DNA of 64,000 nucleotides from Sphaerisporangium dianthi. Its GTDB lineage: Bacteria; Actinomycetota; Actinomycetes; Streptosporangiales; Streptosporangiaceae. Shown piece by piece: positions 44,032 through 54,657 of the stretch (positions are counted from its first letter, which is position 1; every line of letters begins with the position of its first letter). The position numbers and the translations under genes are program-made. A model generated the notes under the pieces. It was given only the letters and a program-made list of their open reading frames with translations, was not told the origin of the DNA and did not search any database. The stretch is from NCBI RefSeq assembly GCF_042654065.1, contig NZ_JBHSFP010000041.1:1-64000 (forward strand), given 5' to 3'.

Positions 44032-44811
44032 TCAGATCTGGGGCCCGTCACCCGGCGGGCCGTCTCCCTCGTTTCCCAGGGCCGCGCCGATCGGCACCGC
44101 GAACGCGATGCCGGCGAACGCCTCGTCGCCTCCGGGGTCGGCGATCGAGACGACGATCCCGATGACCAGGCCGCGAGCGTCCAGGAGGGGACCGCCGGAG
44201 CTGCCCGGGTTGACGGAGGCGTCGAACTGGATGAGCCCGCTCAGGTCGCCCTTCTCGATGGTCCGGTTCAGGCCCGCCACGACGCCGGAGGAGACGCTGT
44301 AGGTCAGGCCCAGCGGGTTGCCGATCGCCACGACGGGCGCGCCGACGGCCGCGGCGCCGCCGAGCGCCGCCGGGACGACGATCTCCGGAAGCCCCGCGGG
44401 CTTGAGGGTCGCGACGTCGAGCCGGGGATTCGACGACCCGACGACGGCCTTCGCCCTGGTGCCGTCGGCGAACGTGACGGTGACGTCCTCGGCGTCCTCG
44501 ACGACGTGGTGCGCCGTCAGGATCGTCCCGTCCTCGGTCGCGATCACCCCGGTTCCGAGCGACCGCCCGGCCCGGATCACCACCACCGACGGCCCGACCC
44601 TCTTGAAGACCTCGGCCACCGTGAGCGCCGCGCTCGGCGTCGGGCTCGGCCGGGGCACGGCCCCTTCGCCCTTGCCGCCACCGCCGCCCAGCCAGTACGC
44701 CAGCACCGCCACGACGACGAGCGCGCCGCCCCCGGCGAGAAACCGCCGAGCTCTCCCGGCCGCGGCTTTCTGAGCCGTGGCCGCACCGGCCTCCTGCGGC
44801 ACGCGCTCCAT
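44032..44811 (-). CDS. HtrA-like S1C serine protease without PDZ domain
   Basis: 259 residues. One N-terminal membrane anchor (AGGGALVVVAVLAYWLGG), a Pro-rich linker, and a trypsin-like domain with the triad His102 (LTAHHVV), Asp132 (NPRLDVATL) and Ser205 (NPGSSGGPLL). No PDZ domain follows, unlike classical HtrA/DegP. The catalytic domain should lie outside the membrane. It heads the MoxR-DUF58-vWA operon, suggesting that envelope quality control and the MoxR machine are linked. Confidence 0.88.
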   Translation of the reverse strand: MERVPQEAGAATAQKAAAGRARRFLAGGGALVVVAVLAYWLGGGGGKGEGAVPRPSPTPSAALTVAEVFKRVGPSVVVIRAGRSLGTGVIATEDGTILTAHHVVEDAEDVTVTFADGTRAKAVVGSSNPRLDVATLKPAGLPEIVVPAALGGAAAVGAPVVAIGNPLGLTYSVSSGVVAGLNRTIEKGDLSGLIQFDASVNPGSSGGPLLDARGLVIGIVVSIADPGGDEAFAGIAFAVPIGAALGNEGDGPPGDGPQI

Positions 44812-44940
44812 CGCCCCATACTCATAAAATTCAGCCCAAAGTGCTACAACGTCCGCCTAAGAAGTCCATGAGAACCGGTCCCCGCGGCCCGGCGCGCGCA
44901 GCACGGAGACGAACGACGGCGGCGCCCGCCGCTCCATCCG

Positions 44941-45010
44941 AGGCGGCGCGATGTCAGGCGCGACGTCGATGAACAAGGCGGCGCGATGTCAGCCGCGGCG
45001 TCGATGGACG
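44941..45010. repeat. 35-bp tandem duplication at the lapA-like 3' end
   Basis: Units 44941-44975 and 44976-45010 match closely. The second covers the last codons and stop of the LapA-like gene, so the first is a duplicated stump encoding LVHRRRA and a stop, beyond the true end. Confidence 0.8.
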
Positions 45011-45387
45011 AGGCGGCGCAGCTGGGTGATGCGGGCGGTCCCGACCACCAGCGTGAGCAGGATCCCGCCGACCATGGCGATCAACAGCGCCATCGCGAGC
45101 GGCAGCGTGCCGTGCAGCGCGAAGAACGAGATCTCCACGTCGCCGGTGTTCTGCAGCATGAACACCATCAGCGCCACGAACACGCCCGCGGCCGTCCAGA
45201 TGCCCGCCCACACCGTGCCCGTCCTGGTGCGGGGCACCGTCCCGGCCTTGGCCGGAGGCTGCGCGCCGCCCTGGGGGAGCGGGGCGTCGTGCTGGGGAGG
45301 CGGGGCGTCGCCCTGGGGAGGCGGGGCCGCGGCGGCCTCGGCCGTGTCCAGGCCGGTGGGCGTGGCGGGAGGTTGACGAACGGACAT
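44989..45387 (-). CDS. LapA-domain (DUF1049) membrane protein
   Basis: 132 residues with GGGAGA upstream. A Pro/Ala/Gln-rich cytoplasmic N-terminus of about 50 residues precedes two helices (VWAGIWTAAGVFVALMVFML and LPLAMALLIAMVGGILLTLV) and a short basic tail. The QNTGDVEISFF segment between the helices is the LapA-family hallmark. Relatives assist lipopolysaccharide assembly in Gram-negatives; the actinobacterial role is unknown. It lies between the STAS gene and the protease-MoxR operon on the same strand. Confidence 0.83.
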   Translation of the reverse strand: MSVRQPPATPTGLDTAEAAAAPPPQGDAPPPQHDAPLPQGGAQPPAKAGTVPRTRTGTVWAGIWTAAGVFVALMVFMLQNTGDVEISFFALHGTLPLAMALLIAMVGGILLTLVVGTARITQLRRLVHRRRG

Positions 45388-45421
45388 GGGGGTTCTCCCT
45401 TCGTTGGGCCGGCGACGCCGA

Positions 45422-45829
45422 TCAGTTGCGCGTCCGGAAAAGACAGCTCTGCGCGTTCAGGCCGAGGTGGGGCGCGTCGTGCCAGCCGGTGACCTCGAGA
45501 AGGCGCCGCACGCGCGTGGAGGCGGAGCACAACTCAAGGACGTGGTCGCCCTCCATCCGCCCGGCGGCCATGACGATGGCGCGCAGGCCGCCCACATCGA
45601 TGAACGCCAGGCCCGTGAGATCGACGAAGACGCTGCCACCGCCCGCCATCGAGGCCAGGGCCTCGCTCAGGACGGGTGTGCTGGTGTGATCGAGGTCCCC
45701 CGCGATCCGCAGGCCCCGCGGGGCAAGACACCGAGTGATGCGCAGGCGTTCGCCGGAGCCGGTGACGGCGCCCGTGGCGGGCTCGTCATCGGTGTCGTGC
45801 GGTGTGCCGGCCGTGTCGTCGGTATTCAC
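45422..45829 (-). CDS. STAS-domain protein, anti-sigma-factor-antagonist-like
   Basis: 135 residues from a GTG at 45829 with AAGGAG 5 bases upstream; the longer open frame to 46045 is not supported. After a Thr/Asp-rich N-terminus, a STAS domain runs from about residue 30 (LRIAGDLDHTSTPVLSEALA, VFVDLTGLAFIDVGGLRAIV). The usual phosphorylatable Ser of the DSSG motif is Val-Gly here (DVGG), so control by a kinase anti-sigma factor may be lost or different. No matching anti-sigma ATPase is adjacent; the nearest is at 56279. Confidence 0.8.
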   Translation of the reverse strand: MNTDDTAGTPHDTDDEPATGAVTGSGERLRITRCLAPRGLRIAGDLDHTSTPVLSEALASMAGGGSVFVDLTGLAFIDVGGLRAIVMAAGRMEGDHVLELCSASTRVRRLLEVTGWHDAPHLGLNAQSCLFRTRN

Positions 45830-46340
45830 GCCGGCTCCTTCCGCCACGGTGAGAAAGACACTCACTCCTTTGCCCCGAAGGGCGGCCTGCCGGGCCGGCG
45901 CTCTGACCCGCGAAAGAGGCGTTCCTCCGCCTGCGCCGACCGGGCGAAAGCCATGATCGCTTCCGTGATGGGCCGCCATGATGACCTCCAATATCCCGAG
46001 ACACGTCAGCGCAGGGTGCTGCGAGCGGTCACGTGTCCCGGGCATTCGGCACCGCGCCCGATCGGCGCGGAGCCGGACAGGTCAAGTCAACGGCAACCAC
46101 CGGCGATCGGATACGGGCGTTGCCAGCAAAGCTCATCGCCTCCGCAGATCACCGGTTCACTCATTCGCCGCGGGAATTCGCCCGCCTGCCGGGAGAAGAG
46201 GCGGTTCGACGGGATCGGCCGCTTTCGCCATCAGAGATAAGGCTTACTCGGATCGCTCGTTTCCGCCTGACCGCCGTTCCTGTTGACTGAAGGCAGGTCA
46301 ACCGCGCATCTCGCGTCGTCGTCACCGTTAGGGGGTCGTG
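45830..46340. other. Divergent intergenic region between STAS and UBP zinc-finger genes
   Basis: 510 bp without a supported gene. It includes an inverted repeat GTTGAC-N9-GTCAAC at 46282-46302, about 40 bases before the UBP gene, a possible operator. TTGACT within it might alternatively serve as a -35 box. The remaining sequence shows no coding bias. Confidence 0.45.
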
Positions 46341-46658
46341 ATGACCCTGCACGTGAAAGGCATGAAGATCGGCGCGCACGGTGGCCTGAACGGCCAGGCG
46401 CCGCGCTGCGACCACGCCGGCGGCCCCATGGCCGCCGTGCTCGGCGCTCCGGAGTGCGCGCCCTGCCTGGCCCTCGGGCTGACCTGGACTCGTCTGCTGG
46501 TGTGCGTGACGTGCGGGTGGGTCGCCTGCTCCGATGACTCGCCCGGCGGTCACGCCAAGGCGCACTACCAGGAGACCGACCATCCGGTGGTCGCCTCGCT
46601 GGATCCGGACACGACCTGGCGATGGTGCTACGCGCACGATCGCGCCCTTGACAGCTAG
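46341..46658 (+). CDS. UBP-type zinc-finger protein
   Basis: 105 residues (a GTG one codon earlier is possible) with a GGGGG-type site. Cys/His pairs follow the UBP finger order: CDH, C-APC, CVTC, then CSDDSPGGHAKAHYQETDHP and WCYAHD. In eukaryotes this fold binds free ubiquitin tails; bacterial copies have no known ubiquitin, so its partner is unknown. It lies 13 bp upstream of an acyl-CoA desaturase gene and shares its transcript. Confidence 0.85.
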   Translation: MTLHVKGMKIGAHGGLNGQAPRCDHAGGPMAAVLGAPECAPCLALGLTWTRLLVCVTCGWVACSDDSPGGHAKAHYQETDHPVVASLDPDTTWRWCYAHDRALDS

Positions 46659-46671
46659 AGGAACGAGGCTC

Positions 46672-47676
46672 ATGACCATCTCCGAGAGACCGGTGAAACG
46701 CCGGGAGGACTACGACGGCCTGGCGCCGTTCCCCGGGGCCGAAGAGCAGGCTCCGGCCGGGGGAGCCCAGATCTGGCTGACCGCCGCGATCGTGGTCGCG
46801 CCGTTCGTCGCGCTGGGAGCCGGCATCTGGCTGGCCTGGGGGCGCGGAGTCGTGCTCACCGATCTGCTGCTGGCCGTGGGGCTCTACGTGGTGACCGGGC
46901 TCGGGGTGACCGTCGGATTCCACCGGCTGCTCACTCACGGGTCGTTCACCGCCCGCCCCTGGCTTCGGGCCGCCCTGGCGGTCGCGGGGTCGATGAGCTT
47001 CCAGGGGAACGTCATCGACTGGGTGGCGGTCCACCGCCGCCACCACGCCTTCACCGACCGCCCGGGCGACCCCCACTCCCCCTACCGGTACGGCACCGGC
47101 CTGGTCGGGCAGCTCCGCGGCCTCCTCCACGCCCATCTGGGCTGGATGTTCACCGACGCCCCGACGCCGGCGGCCCGCTACGCGCCCGACCTGCTCGCCG
47201 ACCCGGCGATGAGGAAGATCGCACGCGCCTTCCCCGTGTTGTGCGCCGTGTCGCTCGTGTTGCCGTTCCTGGCCGGCTGGGCGATCAGCGGCGGCCTGTA
47301 CGGCGGGCTGACCGCCTTCCTGTGGGCAGGGCTGGTCCGCGTCGCGCTGTTGCAGCACGTCACCTGGAGCGTCAACTCCCTGTGCCACGTGGTCGGCAGC
47401 AGGCCGTTCGCCACGCGCCGCCACGACCGCTCGACGAACCTGTGGCCCCTCGCGGTGCTGTCGTTCGGGGAGAGCTGGCACAACGGGCACCACAGCGAAC
47501 CCACCTGCGCCGTGCACGGCCTGGACCCGCACCAGATCGACCCGGCCGCGGGACTGATCCGTATCTTCGAGCGCCTGGGCTGGGCCACCGACGTGCGCTG
47601 GCCCGACCGCGACCGCGTCGAACACCGCCGCCGCGCCGGCGCCCACGACGAGGCCACCGCACCCACCGGACACTGA
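46672..47676 (+). CDS. Acyl-CoA delta-9-type fatty acid desaturase
   Basis: 334 residues. Three His boxes bind the di-iron centre: HRLLTH (residues near 83), HRRHH (near 122) and HNGHH (near 269). Hydrophobic helices flank them (AAIVVAPFVALGAGIWLAW and LLAVGLYVVTGLGVTVGF). It should introduce a double bond into acyl-CoA at the membrane, needing electrons from a reductase not encoded here. The upstream zinc-finger gene is co-transcribed. A hairpin 25 bp after the stop probably ends the transcript. Confidence 0.92.
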   Translation: MTISERPVKRREDYDGLAPFPGAEEQAPAGGAQIWLTAAIVVAPFVALGAGIWLAWGRGVVLTDLLLAVGLYVVTGLGVTVGFHRLLTHGSFTARPWLRAALAVAGSMSFQGNVIDWVAVHRRHHAFTDRPGDPHSPYRYGTGLVGQLRGLLHAHLGWMFTDAPTPAARYAPDLLADPAMRKIARAFPVLCAVSLVLPFLAGWAISGGLYGGLTAFLWAGLVRVALLQHVTWSVNSLCHVVGSRPFATRRHDRSTNLWPLAVLSFGESWHNGHHSEPTCAVHGLDPHQIDPAAGLIRIFERLGWATDVRWPDRDRVEHRRRAGAHDEATAPTGH

Positions 47677-47700
47677 CCTGCGGGGGCGTGTCGCCGGCGG

Positions 47701-47733
47701 CGTGGACGGTCACCTCCGCGGTGACCGTCCACG
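47701..47733 (+). terminator. Perfect 14-bp stem hairpin after the desaturase
   Basis: CGTGGACGGTCACC pairs with its exact complement across a 5-base loop. It lacks a T-run, as is usual for high-GC terminators. It lies between the desaturase stop and the LysR gene and could alternatively be an operator. Confidence 0.7.
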
Positions 47734-47843
47734 ACACTGTTCCATAAGTGGTTCCTTCCCTGACGGCTCGCCCGCCACCGCGAGGGCCTAGGGTGAAAGC
47801 AGGACGGCACGCATCGGCGCCGCCCTGTGGGAGGGGTGGCGGC

Positions 47844-48800
47844 ATGGAGTTACGCCAGCTCCGCTACTTCGTGACGCTGGCCGAAGAGCTGCATTTCGGA
47901 CGGGCCGCGCTGCGCGAGCACATCGTGCAGTCCGCGCTGAGCCAGCAGGTGCAACGTCTCGAGCGCGAACTCGGGGTCCGGCTGCTGAACCGCAGCACCC
48001 ACCATGTCGAACTCACGCCGGCCGGCGCCGCCTTCCTCGTCGAGGCCCGGCAGATCCTCGACCACGTCGGCCGGGCCGCTCACGTCGCCCGCAACGCCGC
48101 CGGGTCGCCGCCCACGCTCAGAGCGGGCATCGTCGACGCGGGCTATGACTCGATGCCGCAGATCCTGCGAGCCGTACAGCAGGGCCATCCCGAGCTGACC
48201 ATCCACCAGGTCGAGGCGAGCATCCCCGAGCAGTACCGGCAGCTGGCCGACGGGCGCCTGGAGATCGGGATCGGCCTGGCCTACCAGCCCCCGCCCGGGG
48301 TGACCTCCGAGCTCATCCGGCTCGACCCGCTGGGCGTGCTGGTCCCCTGCACCCACCGCTTCGCCGAGCTGGACGGCGTGCCCGTCGGCTCCCTCGCCGA
48401 TGTGCCTCTCCTGCTCGGCGAGGAGAGCCAGACCCCGGAGTCCAACCAGTTCATCGGTGAACTGTGCCGTTCGGCCGGATTCGAGCCCACGGTCTACGAG
48501 GGAACCGTCGAGAGCAACCTCGCCGCCGCCGACCTGGTCCTCCAGAGTCGCTGCGTGCTCTGCATCCCTTCCTCCTCGCGCACGTCCAACCTGCCGGACA
48601 CCGTCTGGCGGCCGCTGGTCGAGCCGGTGTCCCACTACCCGTGGTCGCTCCTGTGGCGCTCGGGGGACCGGTCTCCCTACGTCGCCGCCGTCGTCGACAC
48701 CGCCCGGCAGCTCGCCCGCCGGCTCGGCTGGCTGGAGCCCGCCGGTCCGGCCACCGACCACGAGGCGCCGGCCGCCGCCCGCGGCGGCATCCCCACCTGA
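47844..48800 (+). CDS. LysR-family transcriptional regulator
   Basis: 318 residues from an ATG with GGAGG upstream. The N-terminal winged helix is canonical (MELRQLRYFVTLAEELHFGR, SALSQQVQRLERELGVRLL). The C-terminal part is the effector-binding periplasmic-like domain. The natural target is unclear; the oxidase gene 168 bp downstream in the same orientation is a candidate. Confidence 0.92.
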   Translation: MELRQLRYFVTLAEELHFGRAALREHIVQSALSQQVQRLERELGVRLLNRSTHHVELTPAGAAFLVEARQILDHVGRAAHVARNAAGSPPTLRAGIVDAGYDSMPQILRAVQQGHPELTIHQVEASIPEQYRQLADGRLEIGIGLAYQPPPGVTSELIRLDPLGVLVPCTHRFAELDGVPVGSLADVPLLLGEESQTPESNQFIGELCRSAGFEPTVYEGTVESNLAAADLVLQSRCVLCIPSSSRTSNLPDTVWRPLVEPVSHYPWSLLWRSGDRSPYVAAVVDTARQLARRLGWLEPAGPATDHEAPAAARGGIPT

Positions 48801-48968
48801 GGCGAGCGGCAGGGAGCATACGCCTCGAAGCCGACCTCGCCCGGCGATCGGTTGGAATGCCAGATGATCCCGCGTGGCGCGCCGCGCGCCCTGACGCGCC
48901 GTCCGCCCCGAGACTCTCCGTGGCTGATTCATCACCCACGGTTTACGGTCTCTTAGGGAGCACATCGG

Positions 48969-50837
<1,869 letters not shown>

Positions 50838-51317
50838 CGCGGGCCGCCGGCGGCCCCGGCCGGCGCCGACCCCTCACGCGCGCCGACGGGCCGCCGGCGG
50901 CCCGGTCCGCTTTTCCCTGACACAAAGGGGATGCCCCTTGTTCCGGCCGGGAGGCAAAGGAGTCGCAATGAAATGGAGCGGTAAAAGTAAGCGCGACGTC
51001 GCAAATCTCCAGGGATCGGCAAACCGGCCCCAAAACGCCAAGAAAGAGCTTGAAAGCCACCAATATGGTGGATAACTTGAGTGTTTCCAGATAACGGACG
51101 CGTAATGTCCGCGATGGACCATCGCGGACGCGGCCGTCGCCGGGAGAAGGAGCGGAGTTCCGGCCGGAGCCCGCTCCAGGCGGTGTACACCCGCCCTCCG
51201 GCTCGACCGGCCCACGCGACCTCCACCGCCGACTTGAGAAACACGTGACGAGCCATGTTGATGGAAAGCGCTATCCCGACCGGGCGAACCCGCAGGCGGC
51301 ACGCGGCCGGAAGTCTC
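50838..51317. other. Intergenic region between oxidase and first histidine kinase
   Basis: 480 bp without a supported gene. It opens with a 16-bp GC palindrome (50841-50856) that may end the oxidase transcript. A lower-GC stretch near 50970-51100 then leads into a 23-bp palindrome (51107-51129). Confidence 0.5.
51107..51129. promoter_or_regulatory. Near-continuous 11-bp-arm palindrome, candidate operator
   Basis: GTCCGCGATGG and CCATCGCGGAC are exact complements separated by one base. An additional CGGAC lies 12 bases upstream (51095). It is about 190 bp before the first histidine kinase. It may bind a dimeric regulator or form a hairpin. Confidence 0.55.
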
Positions 51318-52781
51318 ATGGAGAAGACGATGACAGTGCCACCCGGCCGATCGCGACGGCGAACCGCGTCGCGCCTGCCCGTACGCGTCCGACTACGCCC
51401 GCAATCCATCCGCGGCCGGGTCACGGCCCTGGTCACCCTGCTCGCCACGCTTCTCCTCATCCCTTCGGGAGTACTGGCCGGTCTGGTTGCACATCAGTCC
51501 GTGGACGGCGACGGGTGGCCAGCGGCGCGGCAGGAGGCGAGCATCGCGGCCACCGCCGACCGCCTCGGGCGGCTCGGCAAGACTTTCGCGTCGCAGGTGC
51601 CGGGCGTCACGCTGGTCCAGGTGGTCGACGCCGACCACCACGTGATCGCCGCCTCCCCCATGGCACGCGGGCTGCCGCCCCTGACCGAGACCTGGCCGTC
51701 GCCACGGGAGCCGCAACTGGACGTGCGCACCTGTGCGCAGCCGCGCGTCGGCTGCGTCAACCTCTCCGCACAGCGGGTCTCGGCCGCGCCGGACTCCGAC
51801 GTCGTCTACGCGGGCAGTCCCGCCCCTACGGGCAGCATCACCGACGCGATCGACTCGATCTTCGTCATCCAGGGCCTCGTGCTGATCCTGCTCGCCGTCA
51901 CGATGACCTGGAAGGTCACCGGCCGCACGCTGCGACCGGTGGAGGCCATCCGGGCCGAGCTTGCCGCGATCAACGTCAACGACCTGAGCACCCGCGTGCC
52001 CGAACCCGCCGGCAACGACGAGATCGCCCGGCTGGCGCACACCATCAACGGCACGTTGTCACGGCTGCAGAACGCCAAGGACCAGATGGTGCGGGCGCTG
52101 GACCACCAGCGGCGATTCACCGCCGACGCCTCGCACGAGCTGCGCACCCCGGTCGCGGGCCTGCGCGCCCAGCTGGAGGAGGCGCAGCTGCACCCGGACG
52201 ACACCGACCTCGCGGATCTGCTGCGCCATTCGCTGCGGGACGTCGACCGGCTGCAGGCCATCATCTGCGACCTGCTGCTGCTCGAACGGCTCGGTGAGGG
52301 CTCCTCCCGACCGCGCACCCGCCTCGACCTCGCCGAGGTCGTGCGCGCGGAGGTCTCCCGGCGCTCGGACCCGCTTCATGTGCGCCTGGAGCTGGCCCCG
52401 GATGTGACGGTCGAGGCCGTGCGCACCCACATCGGCCGCGTGCTCGGCAACCTGATGGACAACGCGTCGCGGCACGCCAGGAAGTCGGTGACCGTGACGG
52501 TCCGCCGGGCGGGCGACTCGGCCGAGCTGATCGTCGACGACGACGGCGACGGCATAGCGGCGCCGGAGCGTGAGCGGATCTTCCAGCGGTTCACTCGGCT
52601 GGACGCGGCGCGCAGCCGGGACAAAGGCGGCACGGGCCTCGGCCTGGCCATCGCCCGCGACCTCGTCCAGACCCACGACGGCACCATCACGGCGGAGGTG
52701 TCCCCCGACGGCGGCGCCCGCTTCGTCGTCCGCCTTCCGCCGGCCAGGGACGACCCCTCGCAGCCGCACGCCGAGGGCTGA
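51318..52781 (+). CDS. HAMP sensor histidine kinase, first of a paralogous pair
   Basis: 487 residues from the ATG at 51318 preceded by GGAAG; an ATG four codons later is also plausible. Two membrane helices (VTALVTLLATLLLIPSGVLA and FVIQGLVLILLAVTMTW) enclose an extracytoplasmic region of about 110 residues with two cysteines (RTCAQPRVGCVNL). HAMP, a HisKA box (FTADASHELRTPVAGLRAQL), N-box (NLMDNASRHARK) and G-boxes (DDGDGIAAPE, GGTGLGLAIA) are intact. No response regulator is adjacent. It is strikingly similar to the next gene. Confidence 0.92.
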   Translation: MEKTMTVPPGRSRRRTASRLPVRVRLRPQSIRGRVTALVTLLATLLLIPSGVLAGLVAHQSVDGDGWPAARQEASIAATADRLGRLGKTFASQVPGVTLVQVVDADHHVIAASPMARGLPPLTETWPSPREPQLDVRTCAQPRVGCVNLSAQRVSAAPDSDVVYAGSPAPTGSITDAIDSIFVIQGLVLILLAVTMTWKVTGRTLRPVEAIRAELAAINVNDLSTRVPEPAGNDEIARLAHTINGTLSRLQNAKDQMVRALDHQRRFTADASHELRTPVAGLRAQLEEAQLHPDDTDLADLLRHSLRDVDRLQAIICDLLLLERLGEGSSRPRTRLDLAEVVRAEVSRRSDPLHVRLELAPDVTVEAVRTHIGRVLGNLMDNASRHARKSVTVTVRRAGDSAELIVDDDGDGIAAPERERIFQRFTRLDAARSRDKGGTGLGLAIARDLVQTHDGTITAEVSPDGGARFVVRLPPARDDPSQPHAEG

Positions 52782-53055
52782 GGGGTACGTGCTTGACCTC
52801 CGCGTGACATGAACGCGCTAGCTTTTTGTCTGATTTGCACCTTTTTGGGGCTTTTGCTATGTTTGAAGTCGCCCTAGCGGAGCATCCGCGGGTCACACGG
52901 GCGGACATGCCGCCCGTTCCCGGCCGTCGCACACCTACGGCGGACCGCCGTACCTCTACGGCGCCCCTTCCGGAGCATCCGCTCGATCCGGCGCAACCCC
53001 CCGCCGCCCTTAGTGGTCACCTCCCGGTGACCGCCGCGAGGAGGAGTCGCGTCTC
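52782..53055. other. Spacer between the two histidine kinases
   Basis: 275 bp with a T-rich patch at 52815-52865 (CTTTTTGTCTGATTTG) that stands out in composition. It is a likely promoter for the second kinase. No gene was found. Confidence 0.4.
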
Positions 53056-54540
53056 ATGAGAATGTCCTTCCCCCGGCGCCGCCTGCACCCTGGCGCGTGG
53101 CCCTGGCGTCCCCGTTCGATCCGCGGGCAGGTCACCGCCCTGGTCGCCCTGCTCTCGATGCTCCTGCTGGTGCCCTCCGGAGTGCTGGCCGGCATGGTCG
53201 CACGCCAGGAGCTCGCCAACGCCGGATGGCTGGACGCCCGCCGCGCCGCCGGCCTGATGGCCGCCGCCGACCGGGCCGGGCGGCTGAACGACCCGGTCGT
53301 GACCAGCAGCGTGCCGGGCGTCAACGTGGTCCAGGTCGTCGGGCCGGACCGGCGGATCCTCGCCTCCTCCCCCGAGGTGCGCGGGCTGCCGCCGCTGACG
53401 GACCTCCAGCCGTCCGCCGACGACCCGCAGCGGGACGTGGAGACCTGCGCGCACACCAGCCTGGGCTGCGTGCGCCTGTCGGCCGTCCGGGTCGGCCCGG
53501 ACGAGGACTCCGACATCATCTACGCCGGCGGCCCGGTCCGCATGGTCATGCCGACGGGCGTGTTCGACGCGCTGTTCGCCGTTCAGGTCGGGGTGCTGAT
53601 CTCCATCGCCATCTGGGCCGCCTGGAAGATCACCGGCCGCACCCTGCGCCCCGTCGAGGCCATCCGCGCCGAGCTTGCCGCGACCAACGTCAACGACCTG
53701 AGCAGCCGCGTCCCCGAACCCCCCGGCGACGACGAGATCGCCCGCCTGGCCCGCACGGTCAACAGCACCCTGGAACGCCTGGAGAACTCCAAGGGGCGCA
53801 CGGAGCGGGCGCTCGCCGCTCAGCGCCAGTTCGCCTCCGACGCCTCGCACGAGCTGCGCACCCCGGTCGCCGGGCTGCGCGCCCAGCTGGAGGAGGCCAA
53901 GATGCATCCTCAGGACACCGACCTGGACACCCTGCTGGACCGCGCGCTGAACGACGTCGACCGGCTGCAGGCCGTCATGACCGATCTGCTGCTCCTGGCG
54001 AAGATCGGCGGCGGGACGCCGCGGGCCATGGACGAGGTGGATCTGTCCGAGACGGTCCGCATGGAGGTCTCCCGCCGCGCCGACCGGCTCCCCGTGCGGC
54101 TGCGGCTCGCCCGCGGGACCGTCGTCAAGGGCGTCGACACCCAGATCACCCGCATCCTGACCAACCTGCTAGACAACGCCCAGCGGCATGCCAGGAACGC
54201 GGTGATGGTGGAGGTGCGCCACGACGGCCGCCACGCCGAGCTTCTGGTCAGCGACGACGGCGACGGCATCGCCGAGGCCGACCGGGAGCGCATCTTCGAG
54301 CGCTTCACCCGGCTGGACGCCTCCCGCTGCCGCGACCGGGGCGGCACGGGCCTCGGCCTGGCGATCGTCCGCGACATCGTCCGCGCGCACGACGGCACCA
54401 TCGAAGTGGACACCGCCGACGCCGGAGGCGCCCGCTTCACCGTCCGCCTCCCCCTGCACCGGCGCCCGTCCGGGCCACCCACCCTCATCGGGCCCATCCC
54501 CGGCGGCCAGATGACCCTCGCCGCCTTCTCCGCCCCCTGA
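53056..54540 (+). CDS. HAMP sensor histidine kinase, second of a paralogous pair
   Basis: 494 residues. Same layout as its neighbour: membrane helices (VTALVALLSMLLLVPSGVLA and FAVQVGVLISIAIWAAWKI), an extracytoplasmic loop with two cysteines (ETCAHTSLGCVRL), HAMP, HisKA (FASDASHELRTPVAGLRAQL), N-box and G-boxes. Whole blocks are almost identical to the first kinase, so they arose by tandem duplication. It ends in a polar Pro/Gly tail not found in the other copy. It also lacks an adjacent response regulator. Confidence 0.92.
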   Translation: MRMSFPRRRLHPGAWPWRPRSIRGQVTALVALLSMLLLVPSGVLAGMVARQELANAGWLDARRAAGLMAAADRAGRLNDPVVTSSVPGVNVVQVVGPDRRILASSPEVRGLPPLTDLQPSADDPQRDVETCAHTSLGCVRLSAVRVGPDEDSDIIYAGGPVRMVMPTGVFDALFAVQVGVLISIAIWAAWKITGRTLRPVEAIRAELAATNVNDLSSRVPEPPGDDEIARLARTVNSTLERLENSKGRTERALAAQRQFASDASHELRTPVAGLRAQLEEAKMHPQDTDLDTLLDRALNDVDRLQAVMTDLLLLAKIGGGTPRAMDEVDLSETVRMEVSRRADRLPVRLRLARGTVVKGVDTQITRILTNLLDNAQRHARNAVMVEVRHDGRHAELLVSDDGDGIAEADRERIFERFTRLDASRCRDRGGTGLGLAIVRDIVRAHDGTIEVDTADAGGARFTVRLPLHRRPSGPPTLIGPIPGGQMTLAAFSAP

Positions 54541-54657
54541 CCTCCCACCGCCATGCCGTGAGTGTCGCGGGGATGTCGGCCGCCACGTGCGTGTCCGGCC
54601 TCCGCCACACGGCGAGGACGCCGGTTGGACGGCACGGCGGCCGCCGGCGGCGCCGGC

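Noticed and set aside
42204..44165. 653-residue frame opposite DUF58 and MoxR
   Set aside because: Spans two genes with strong motifs on the other strand; no domain in the product.
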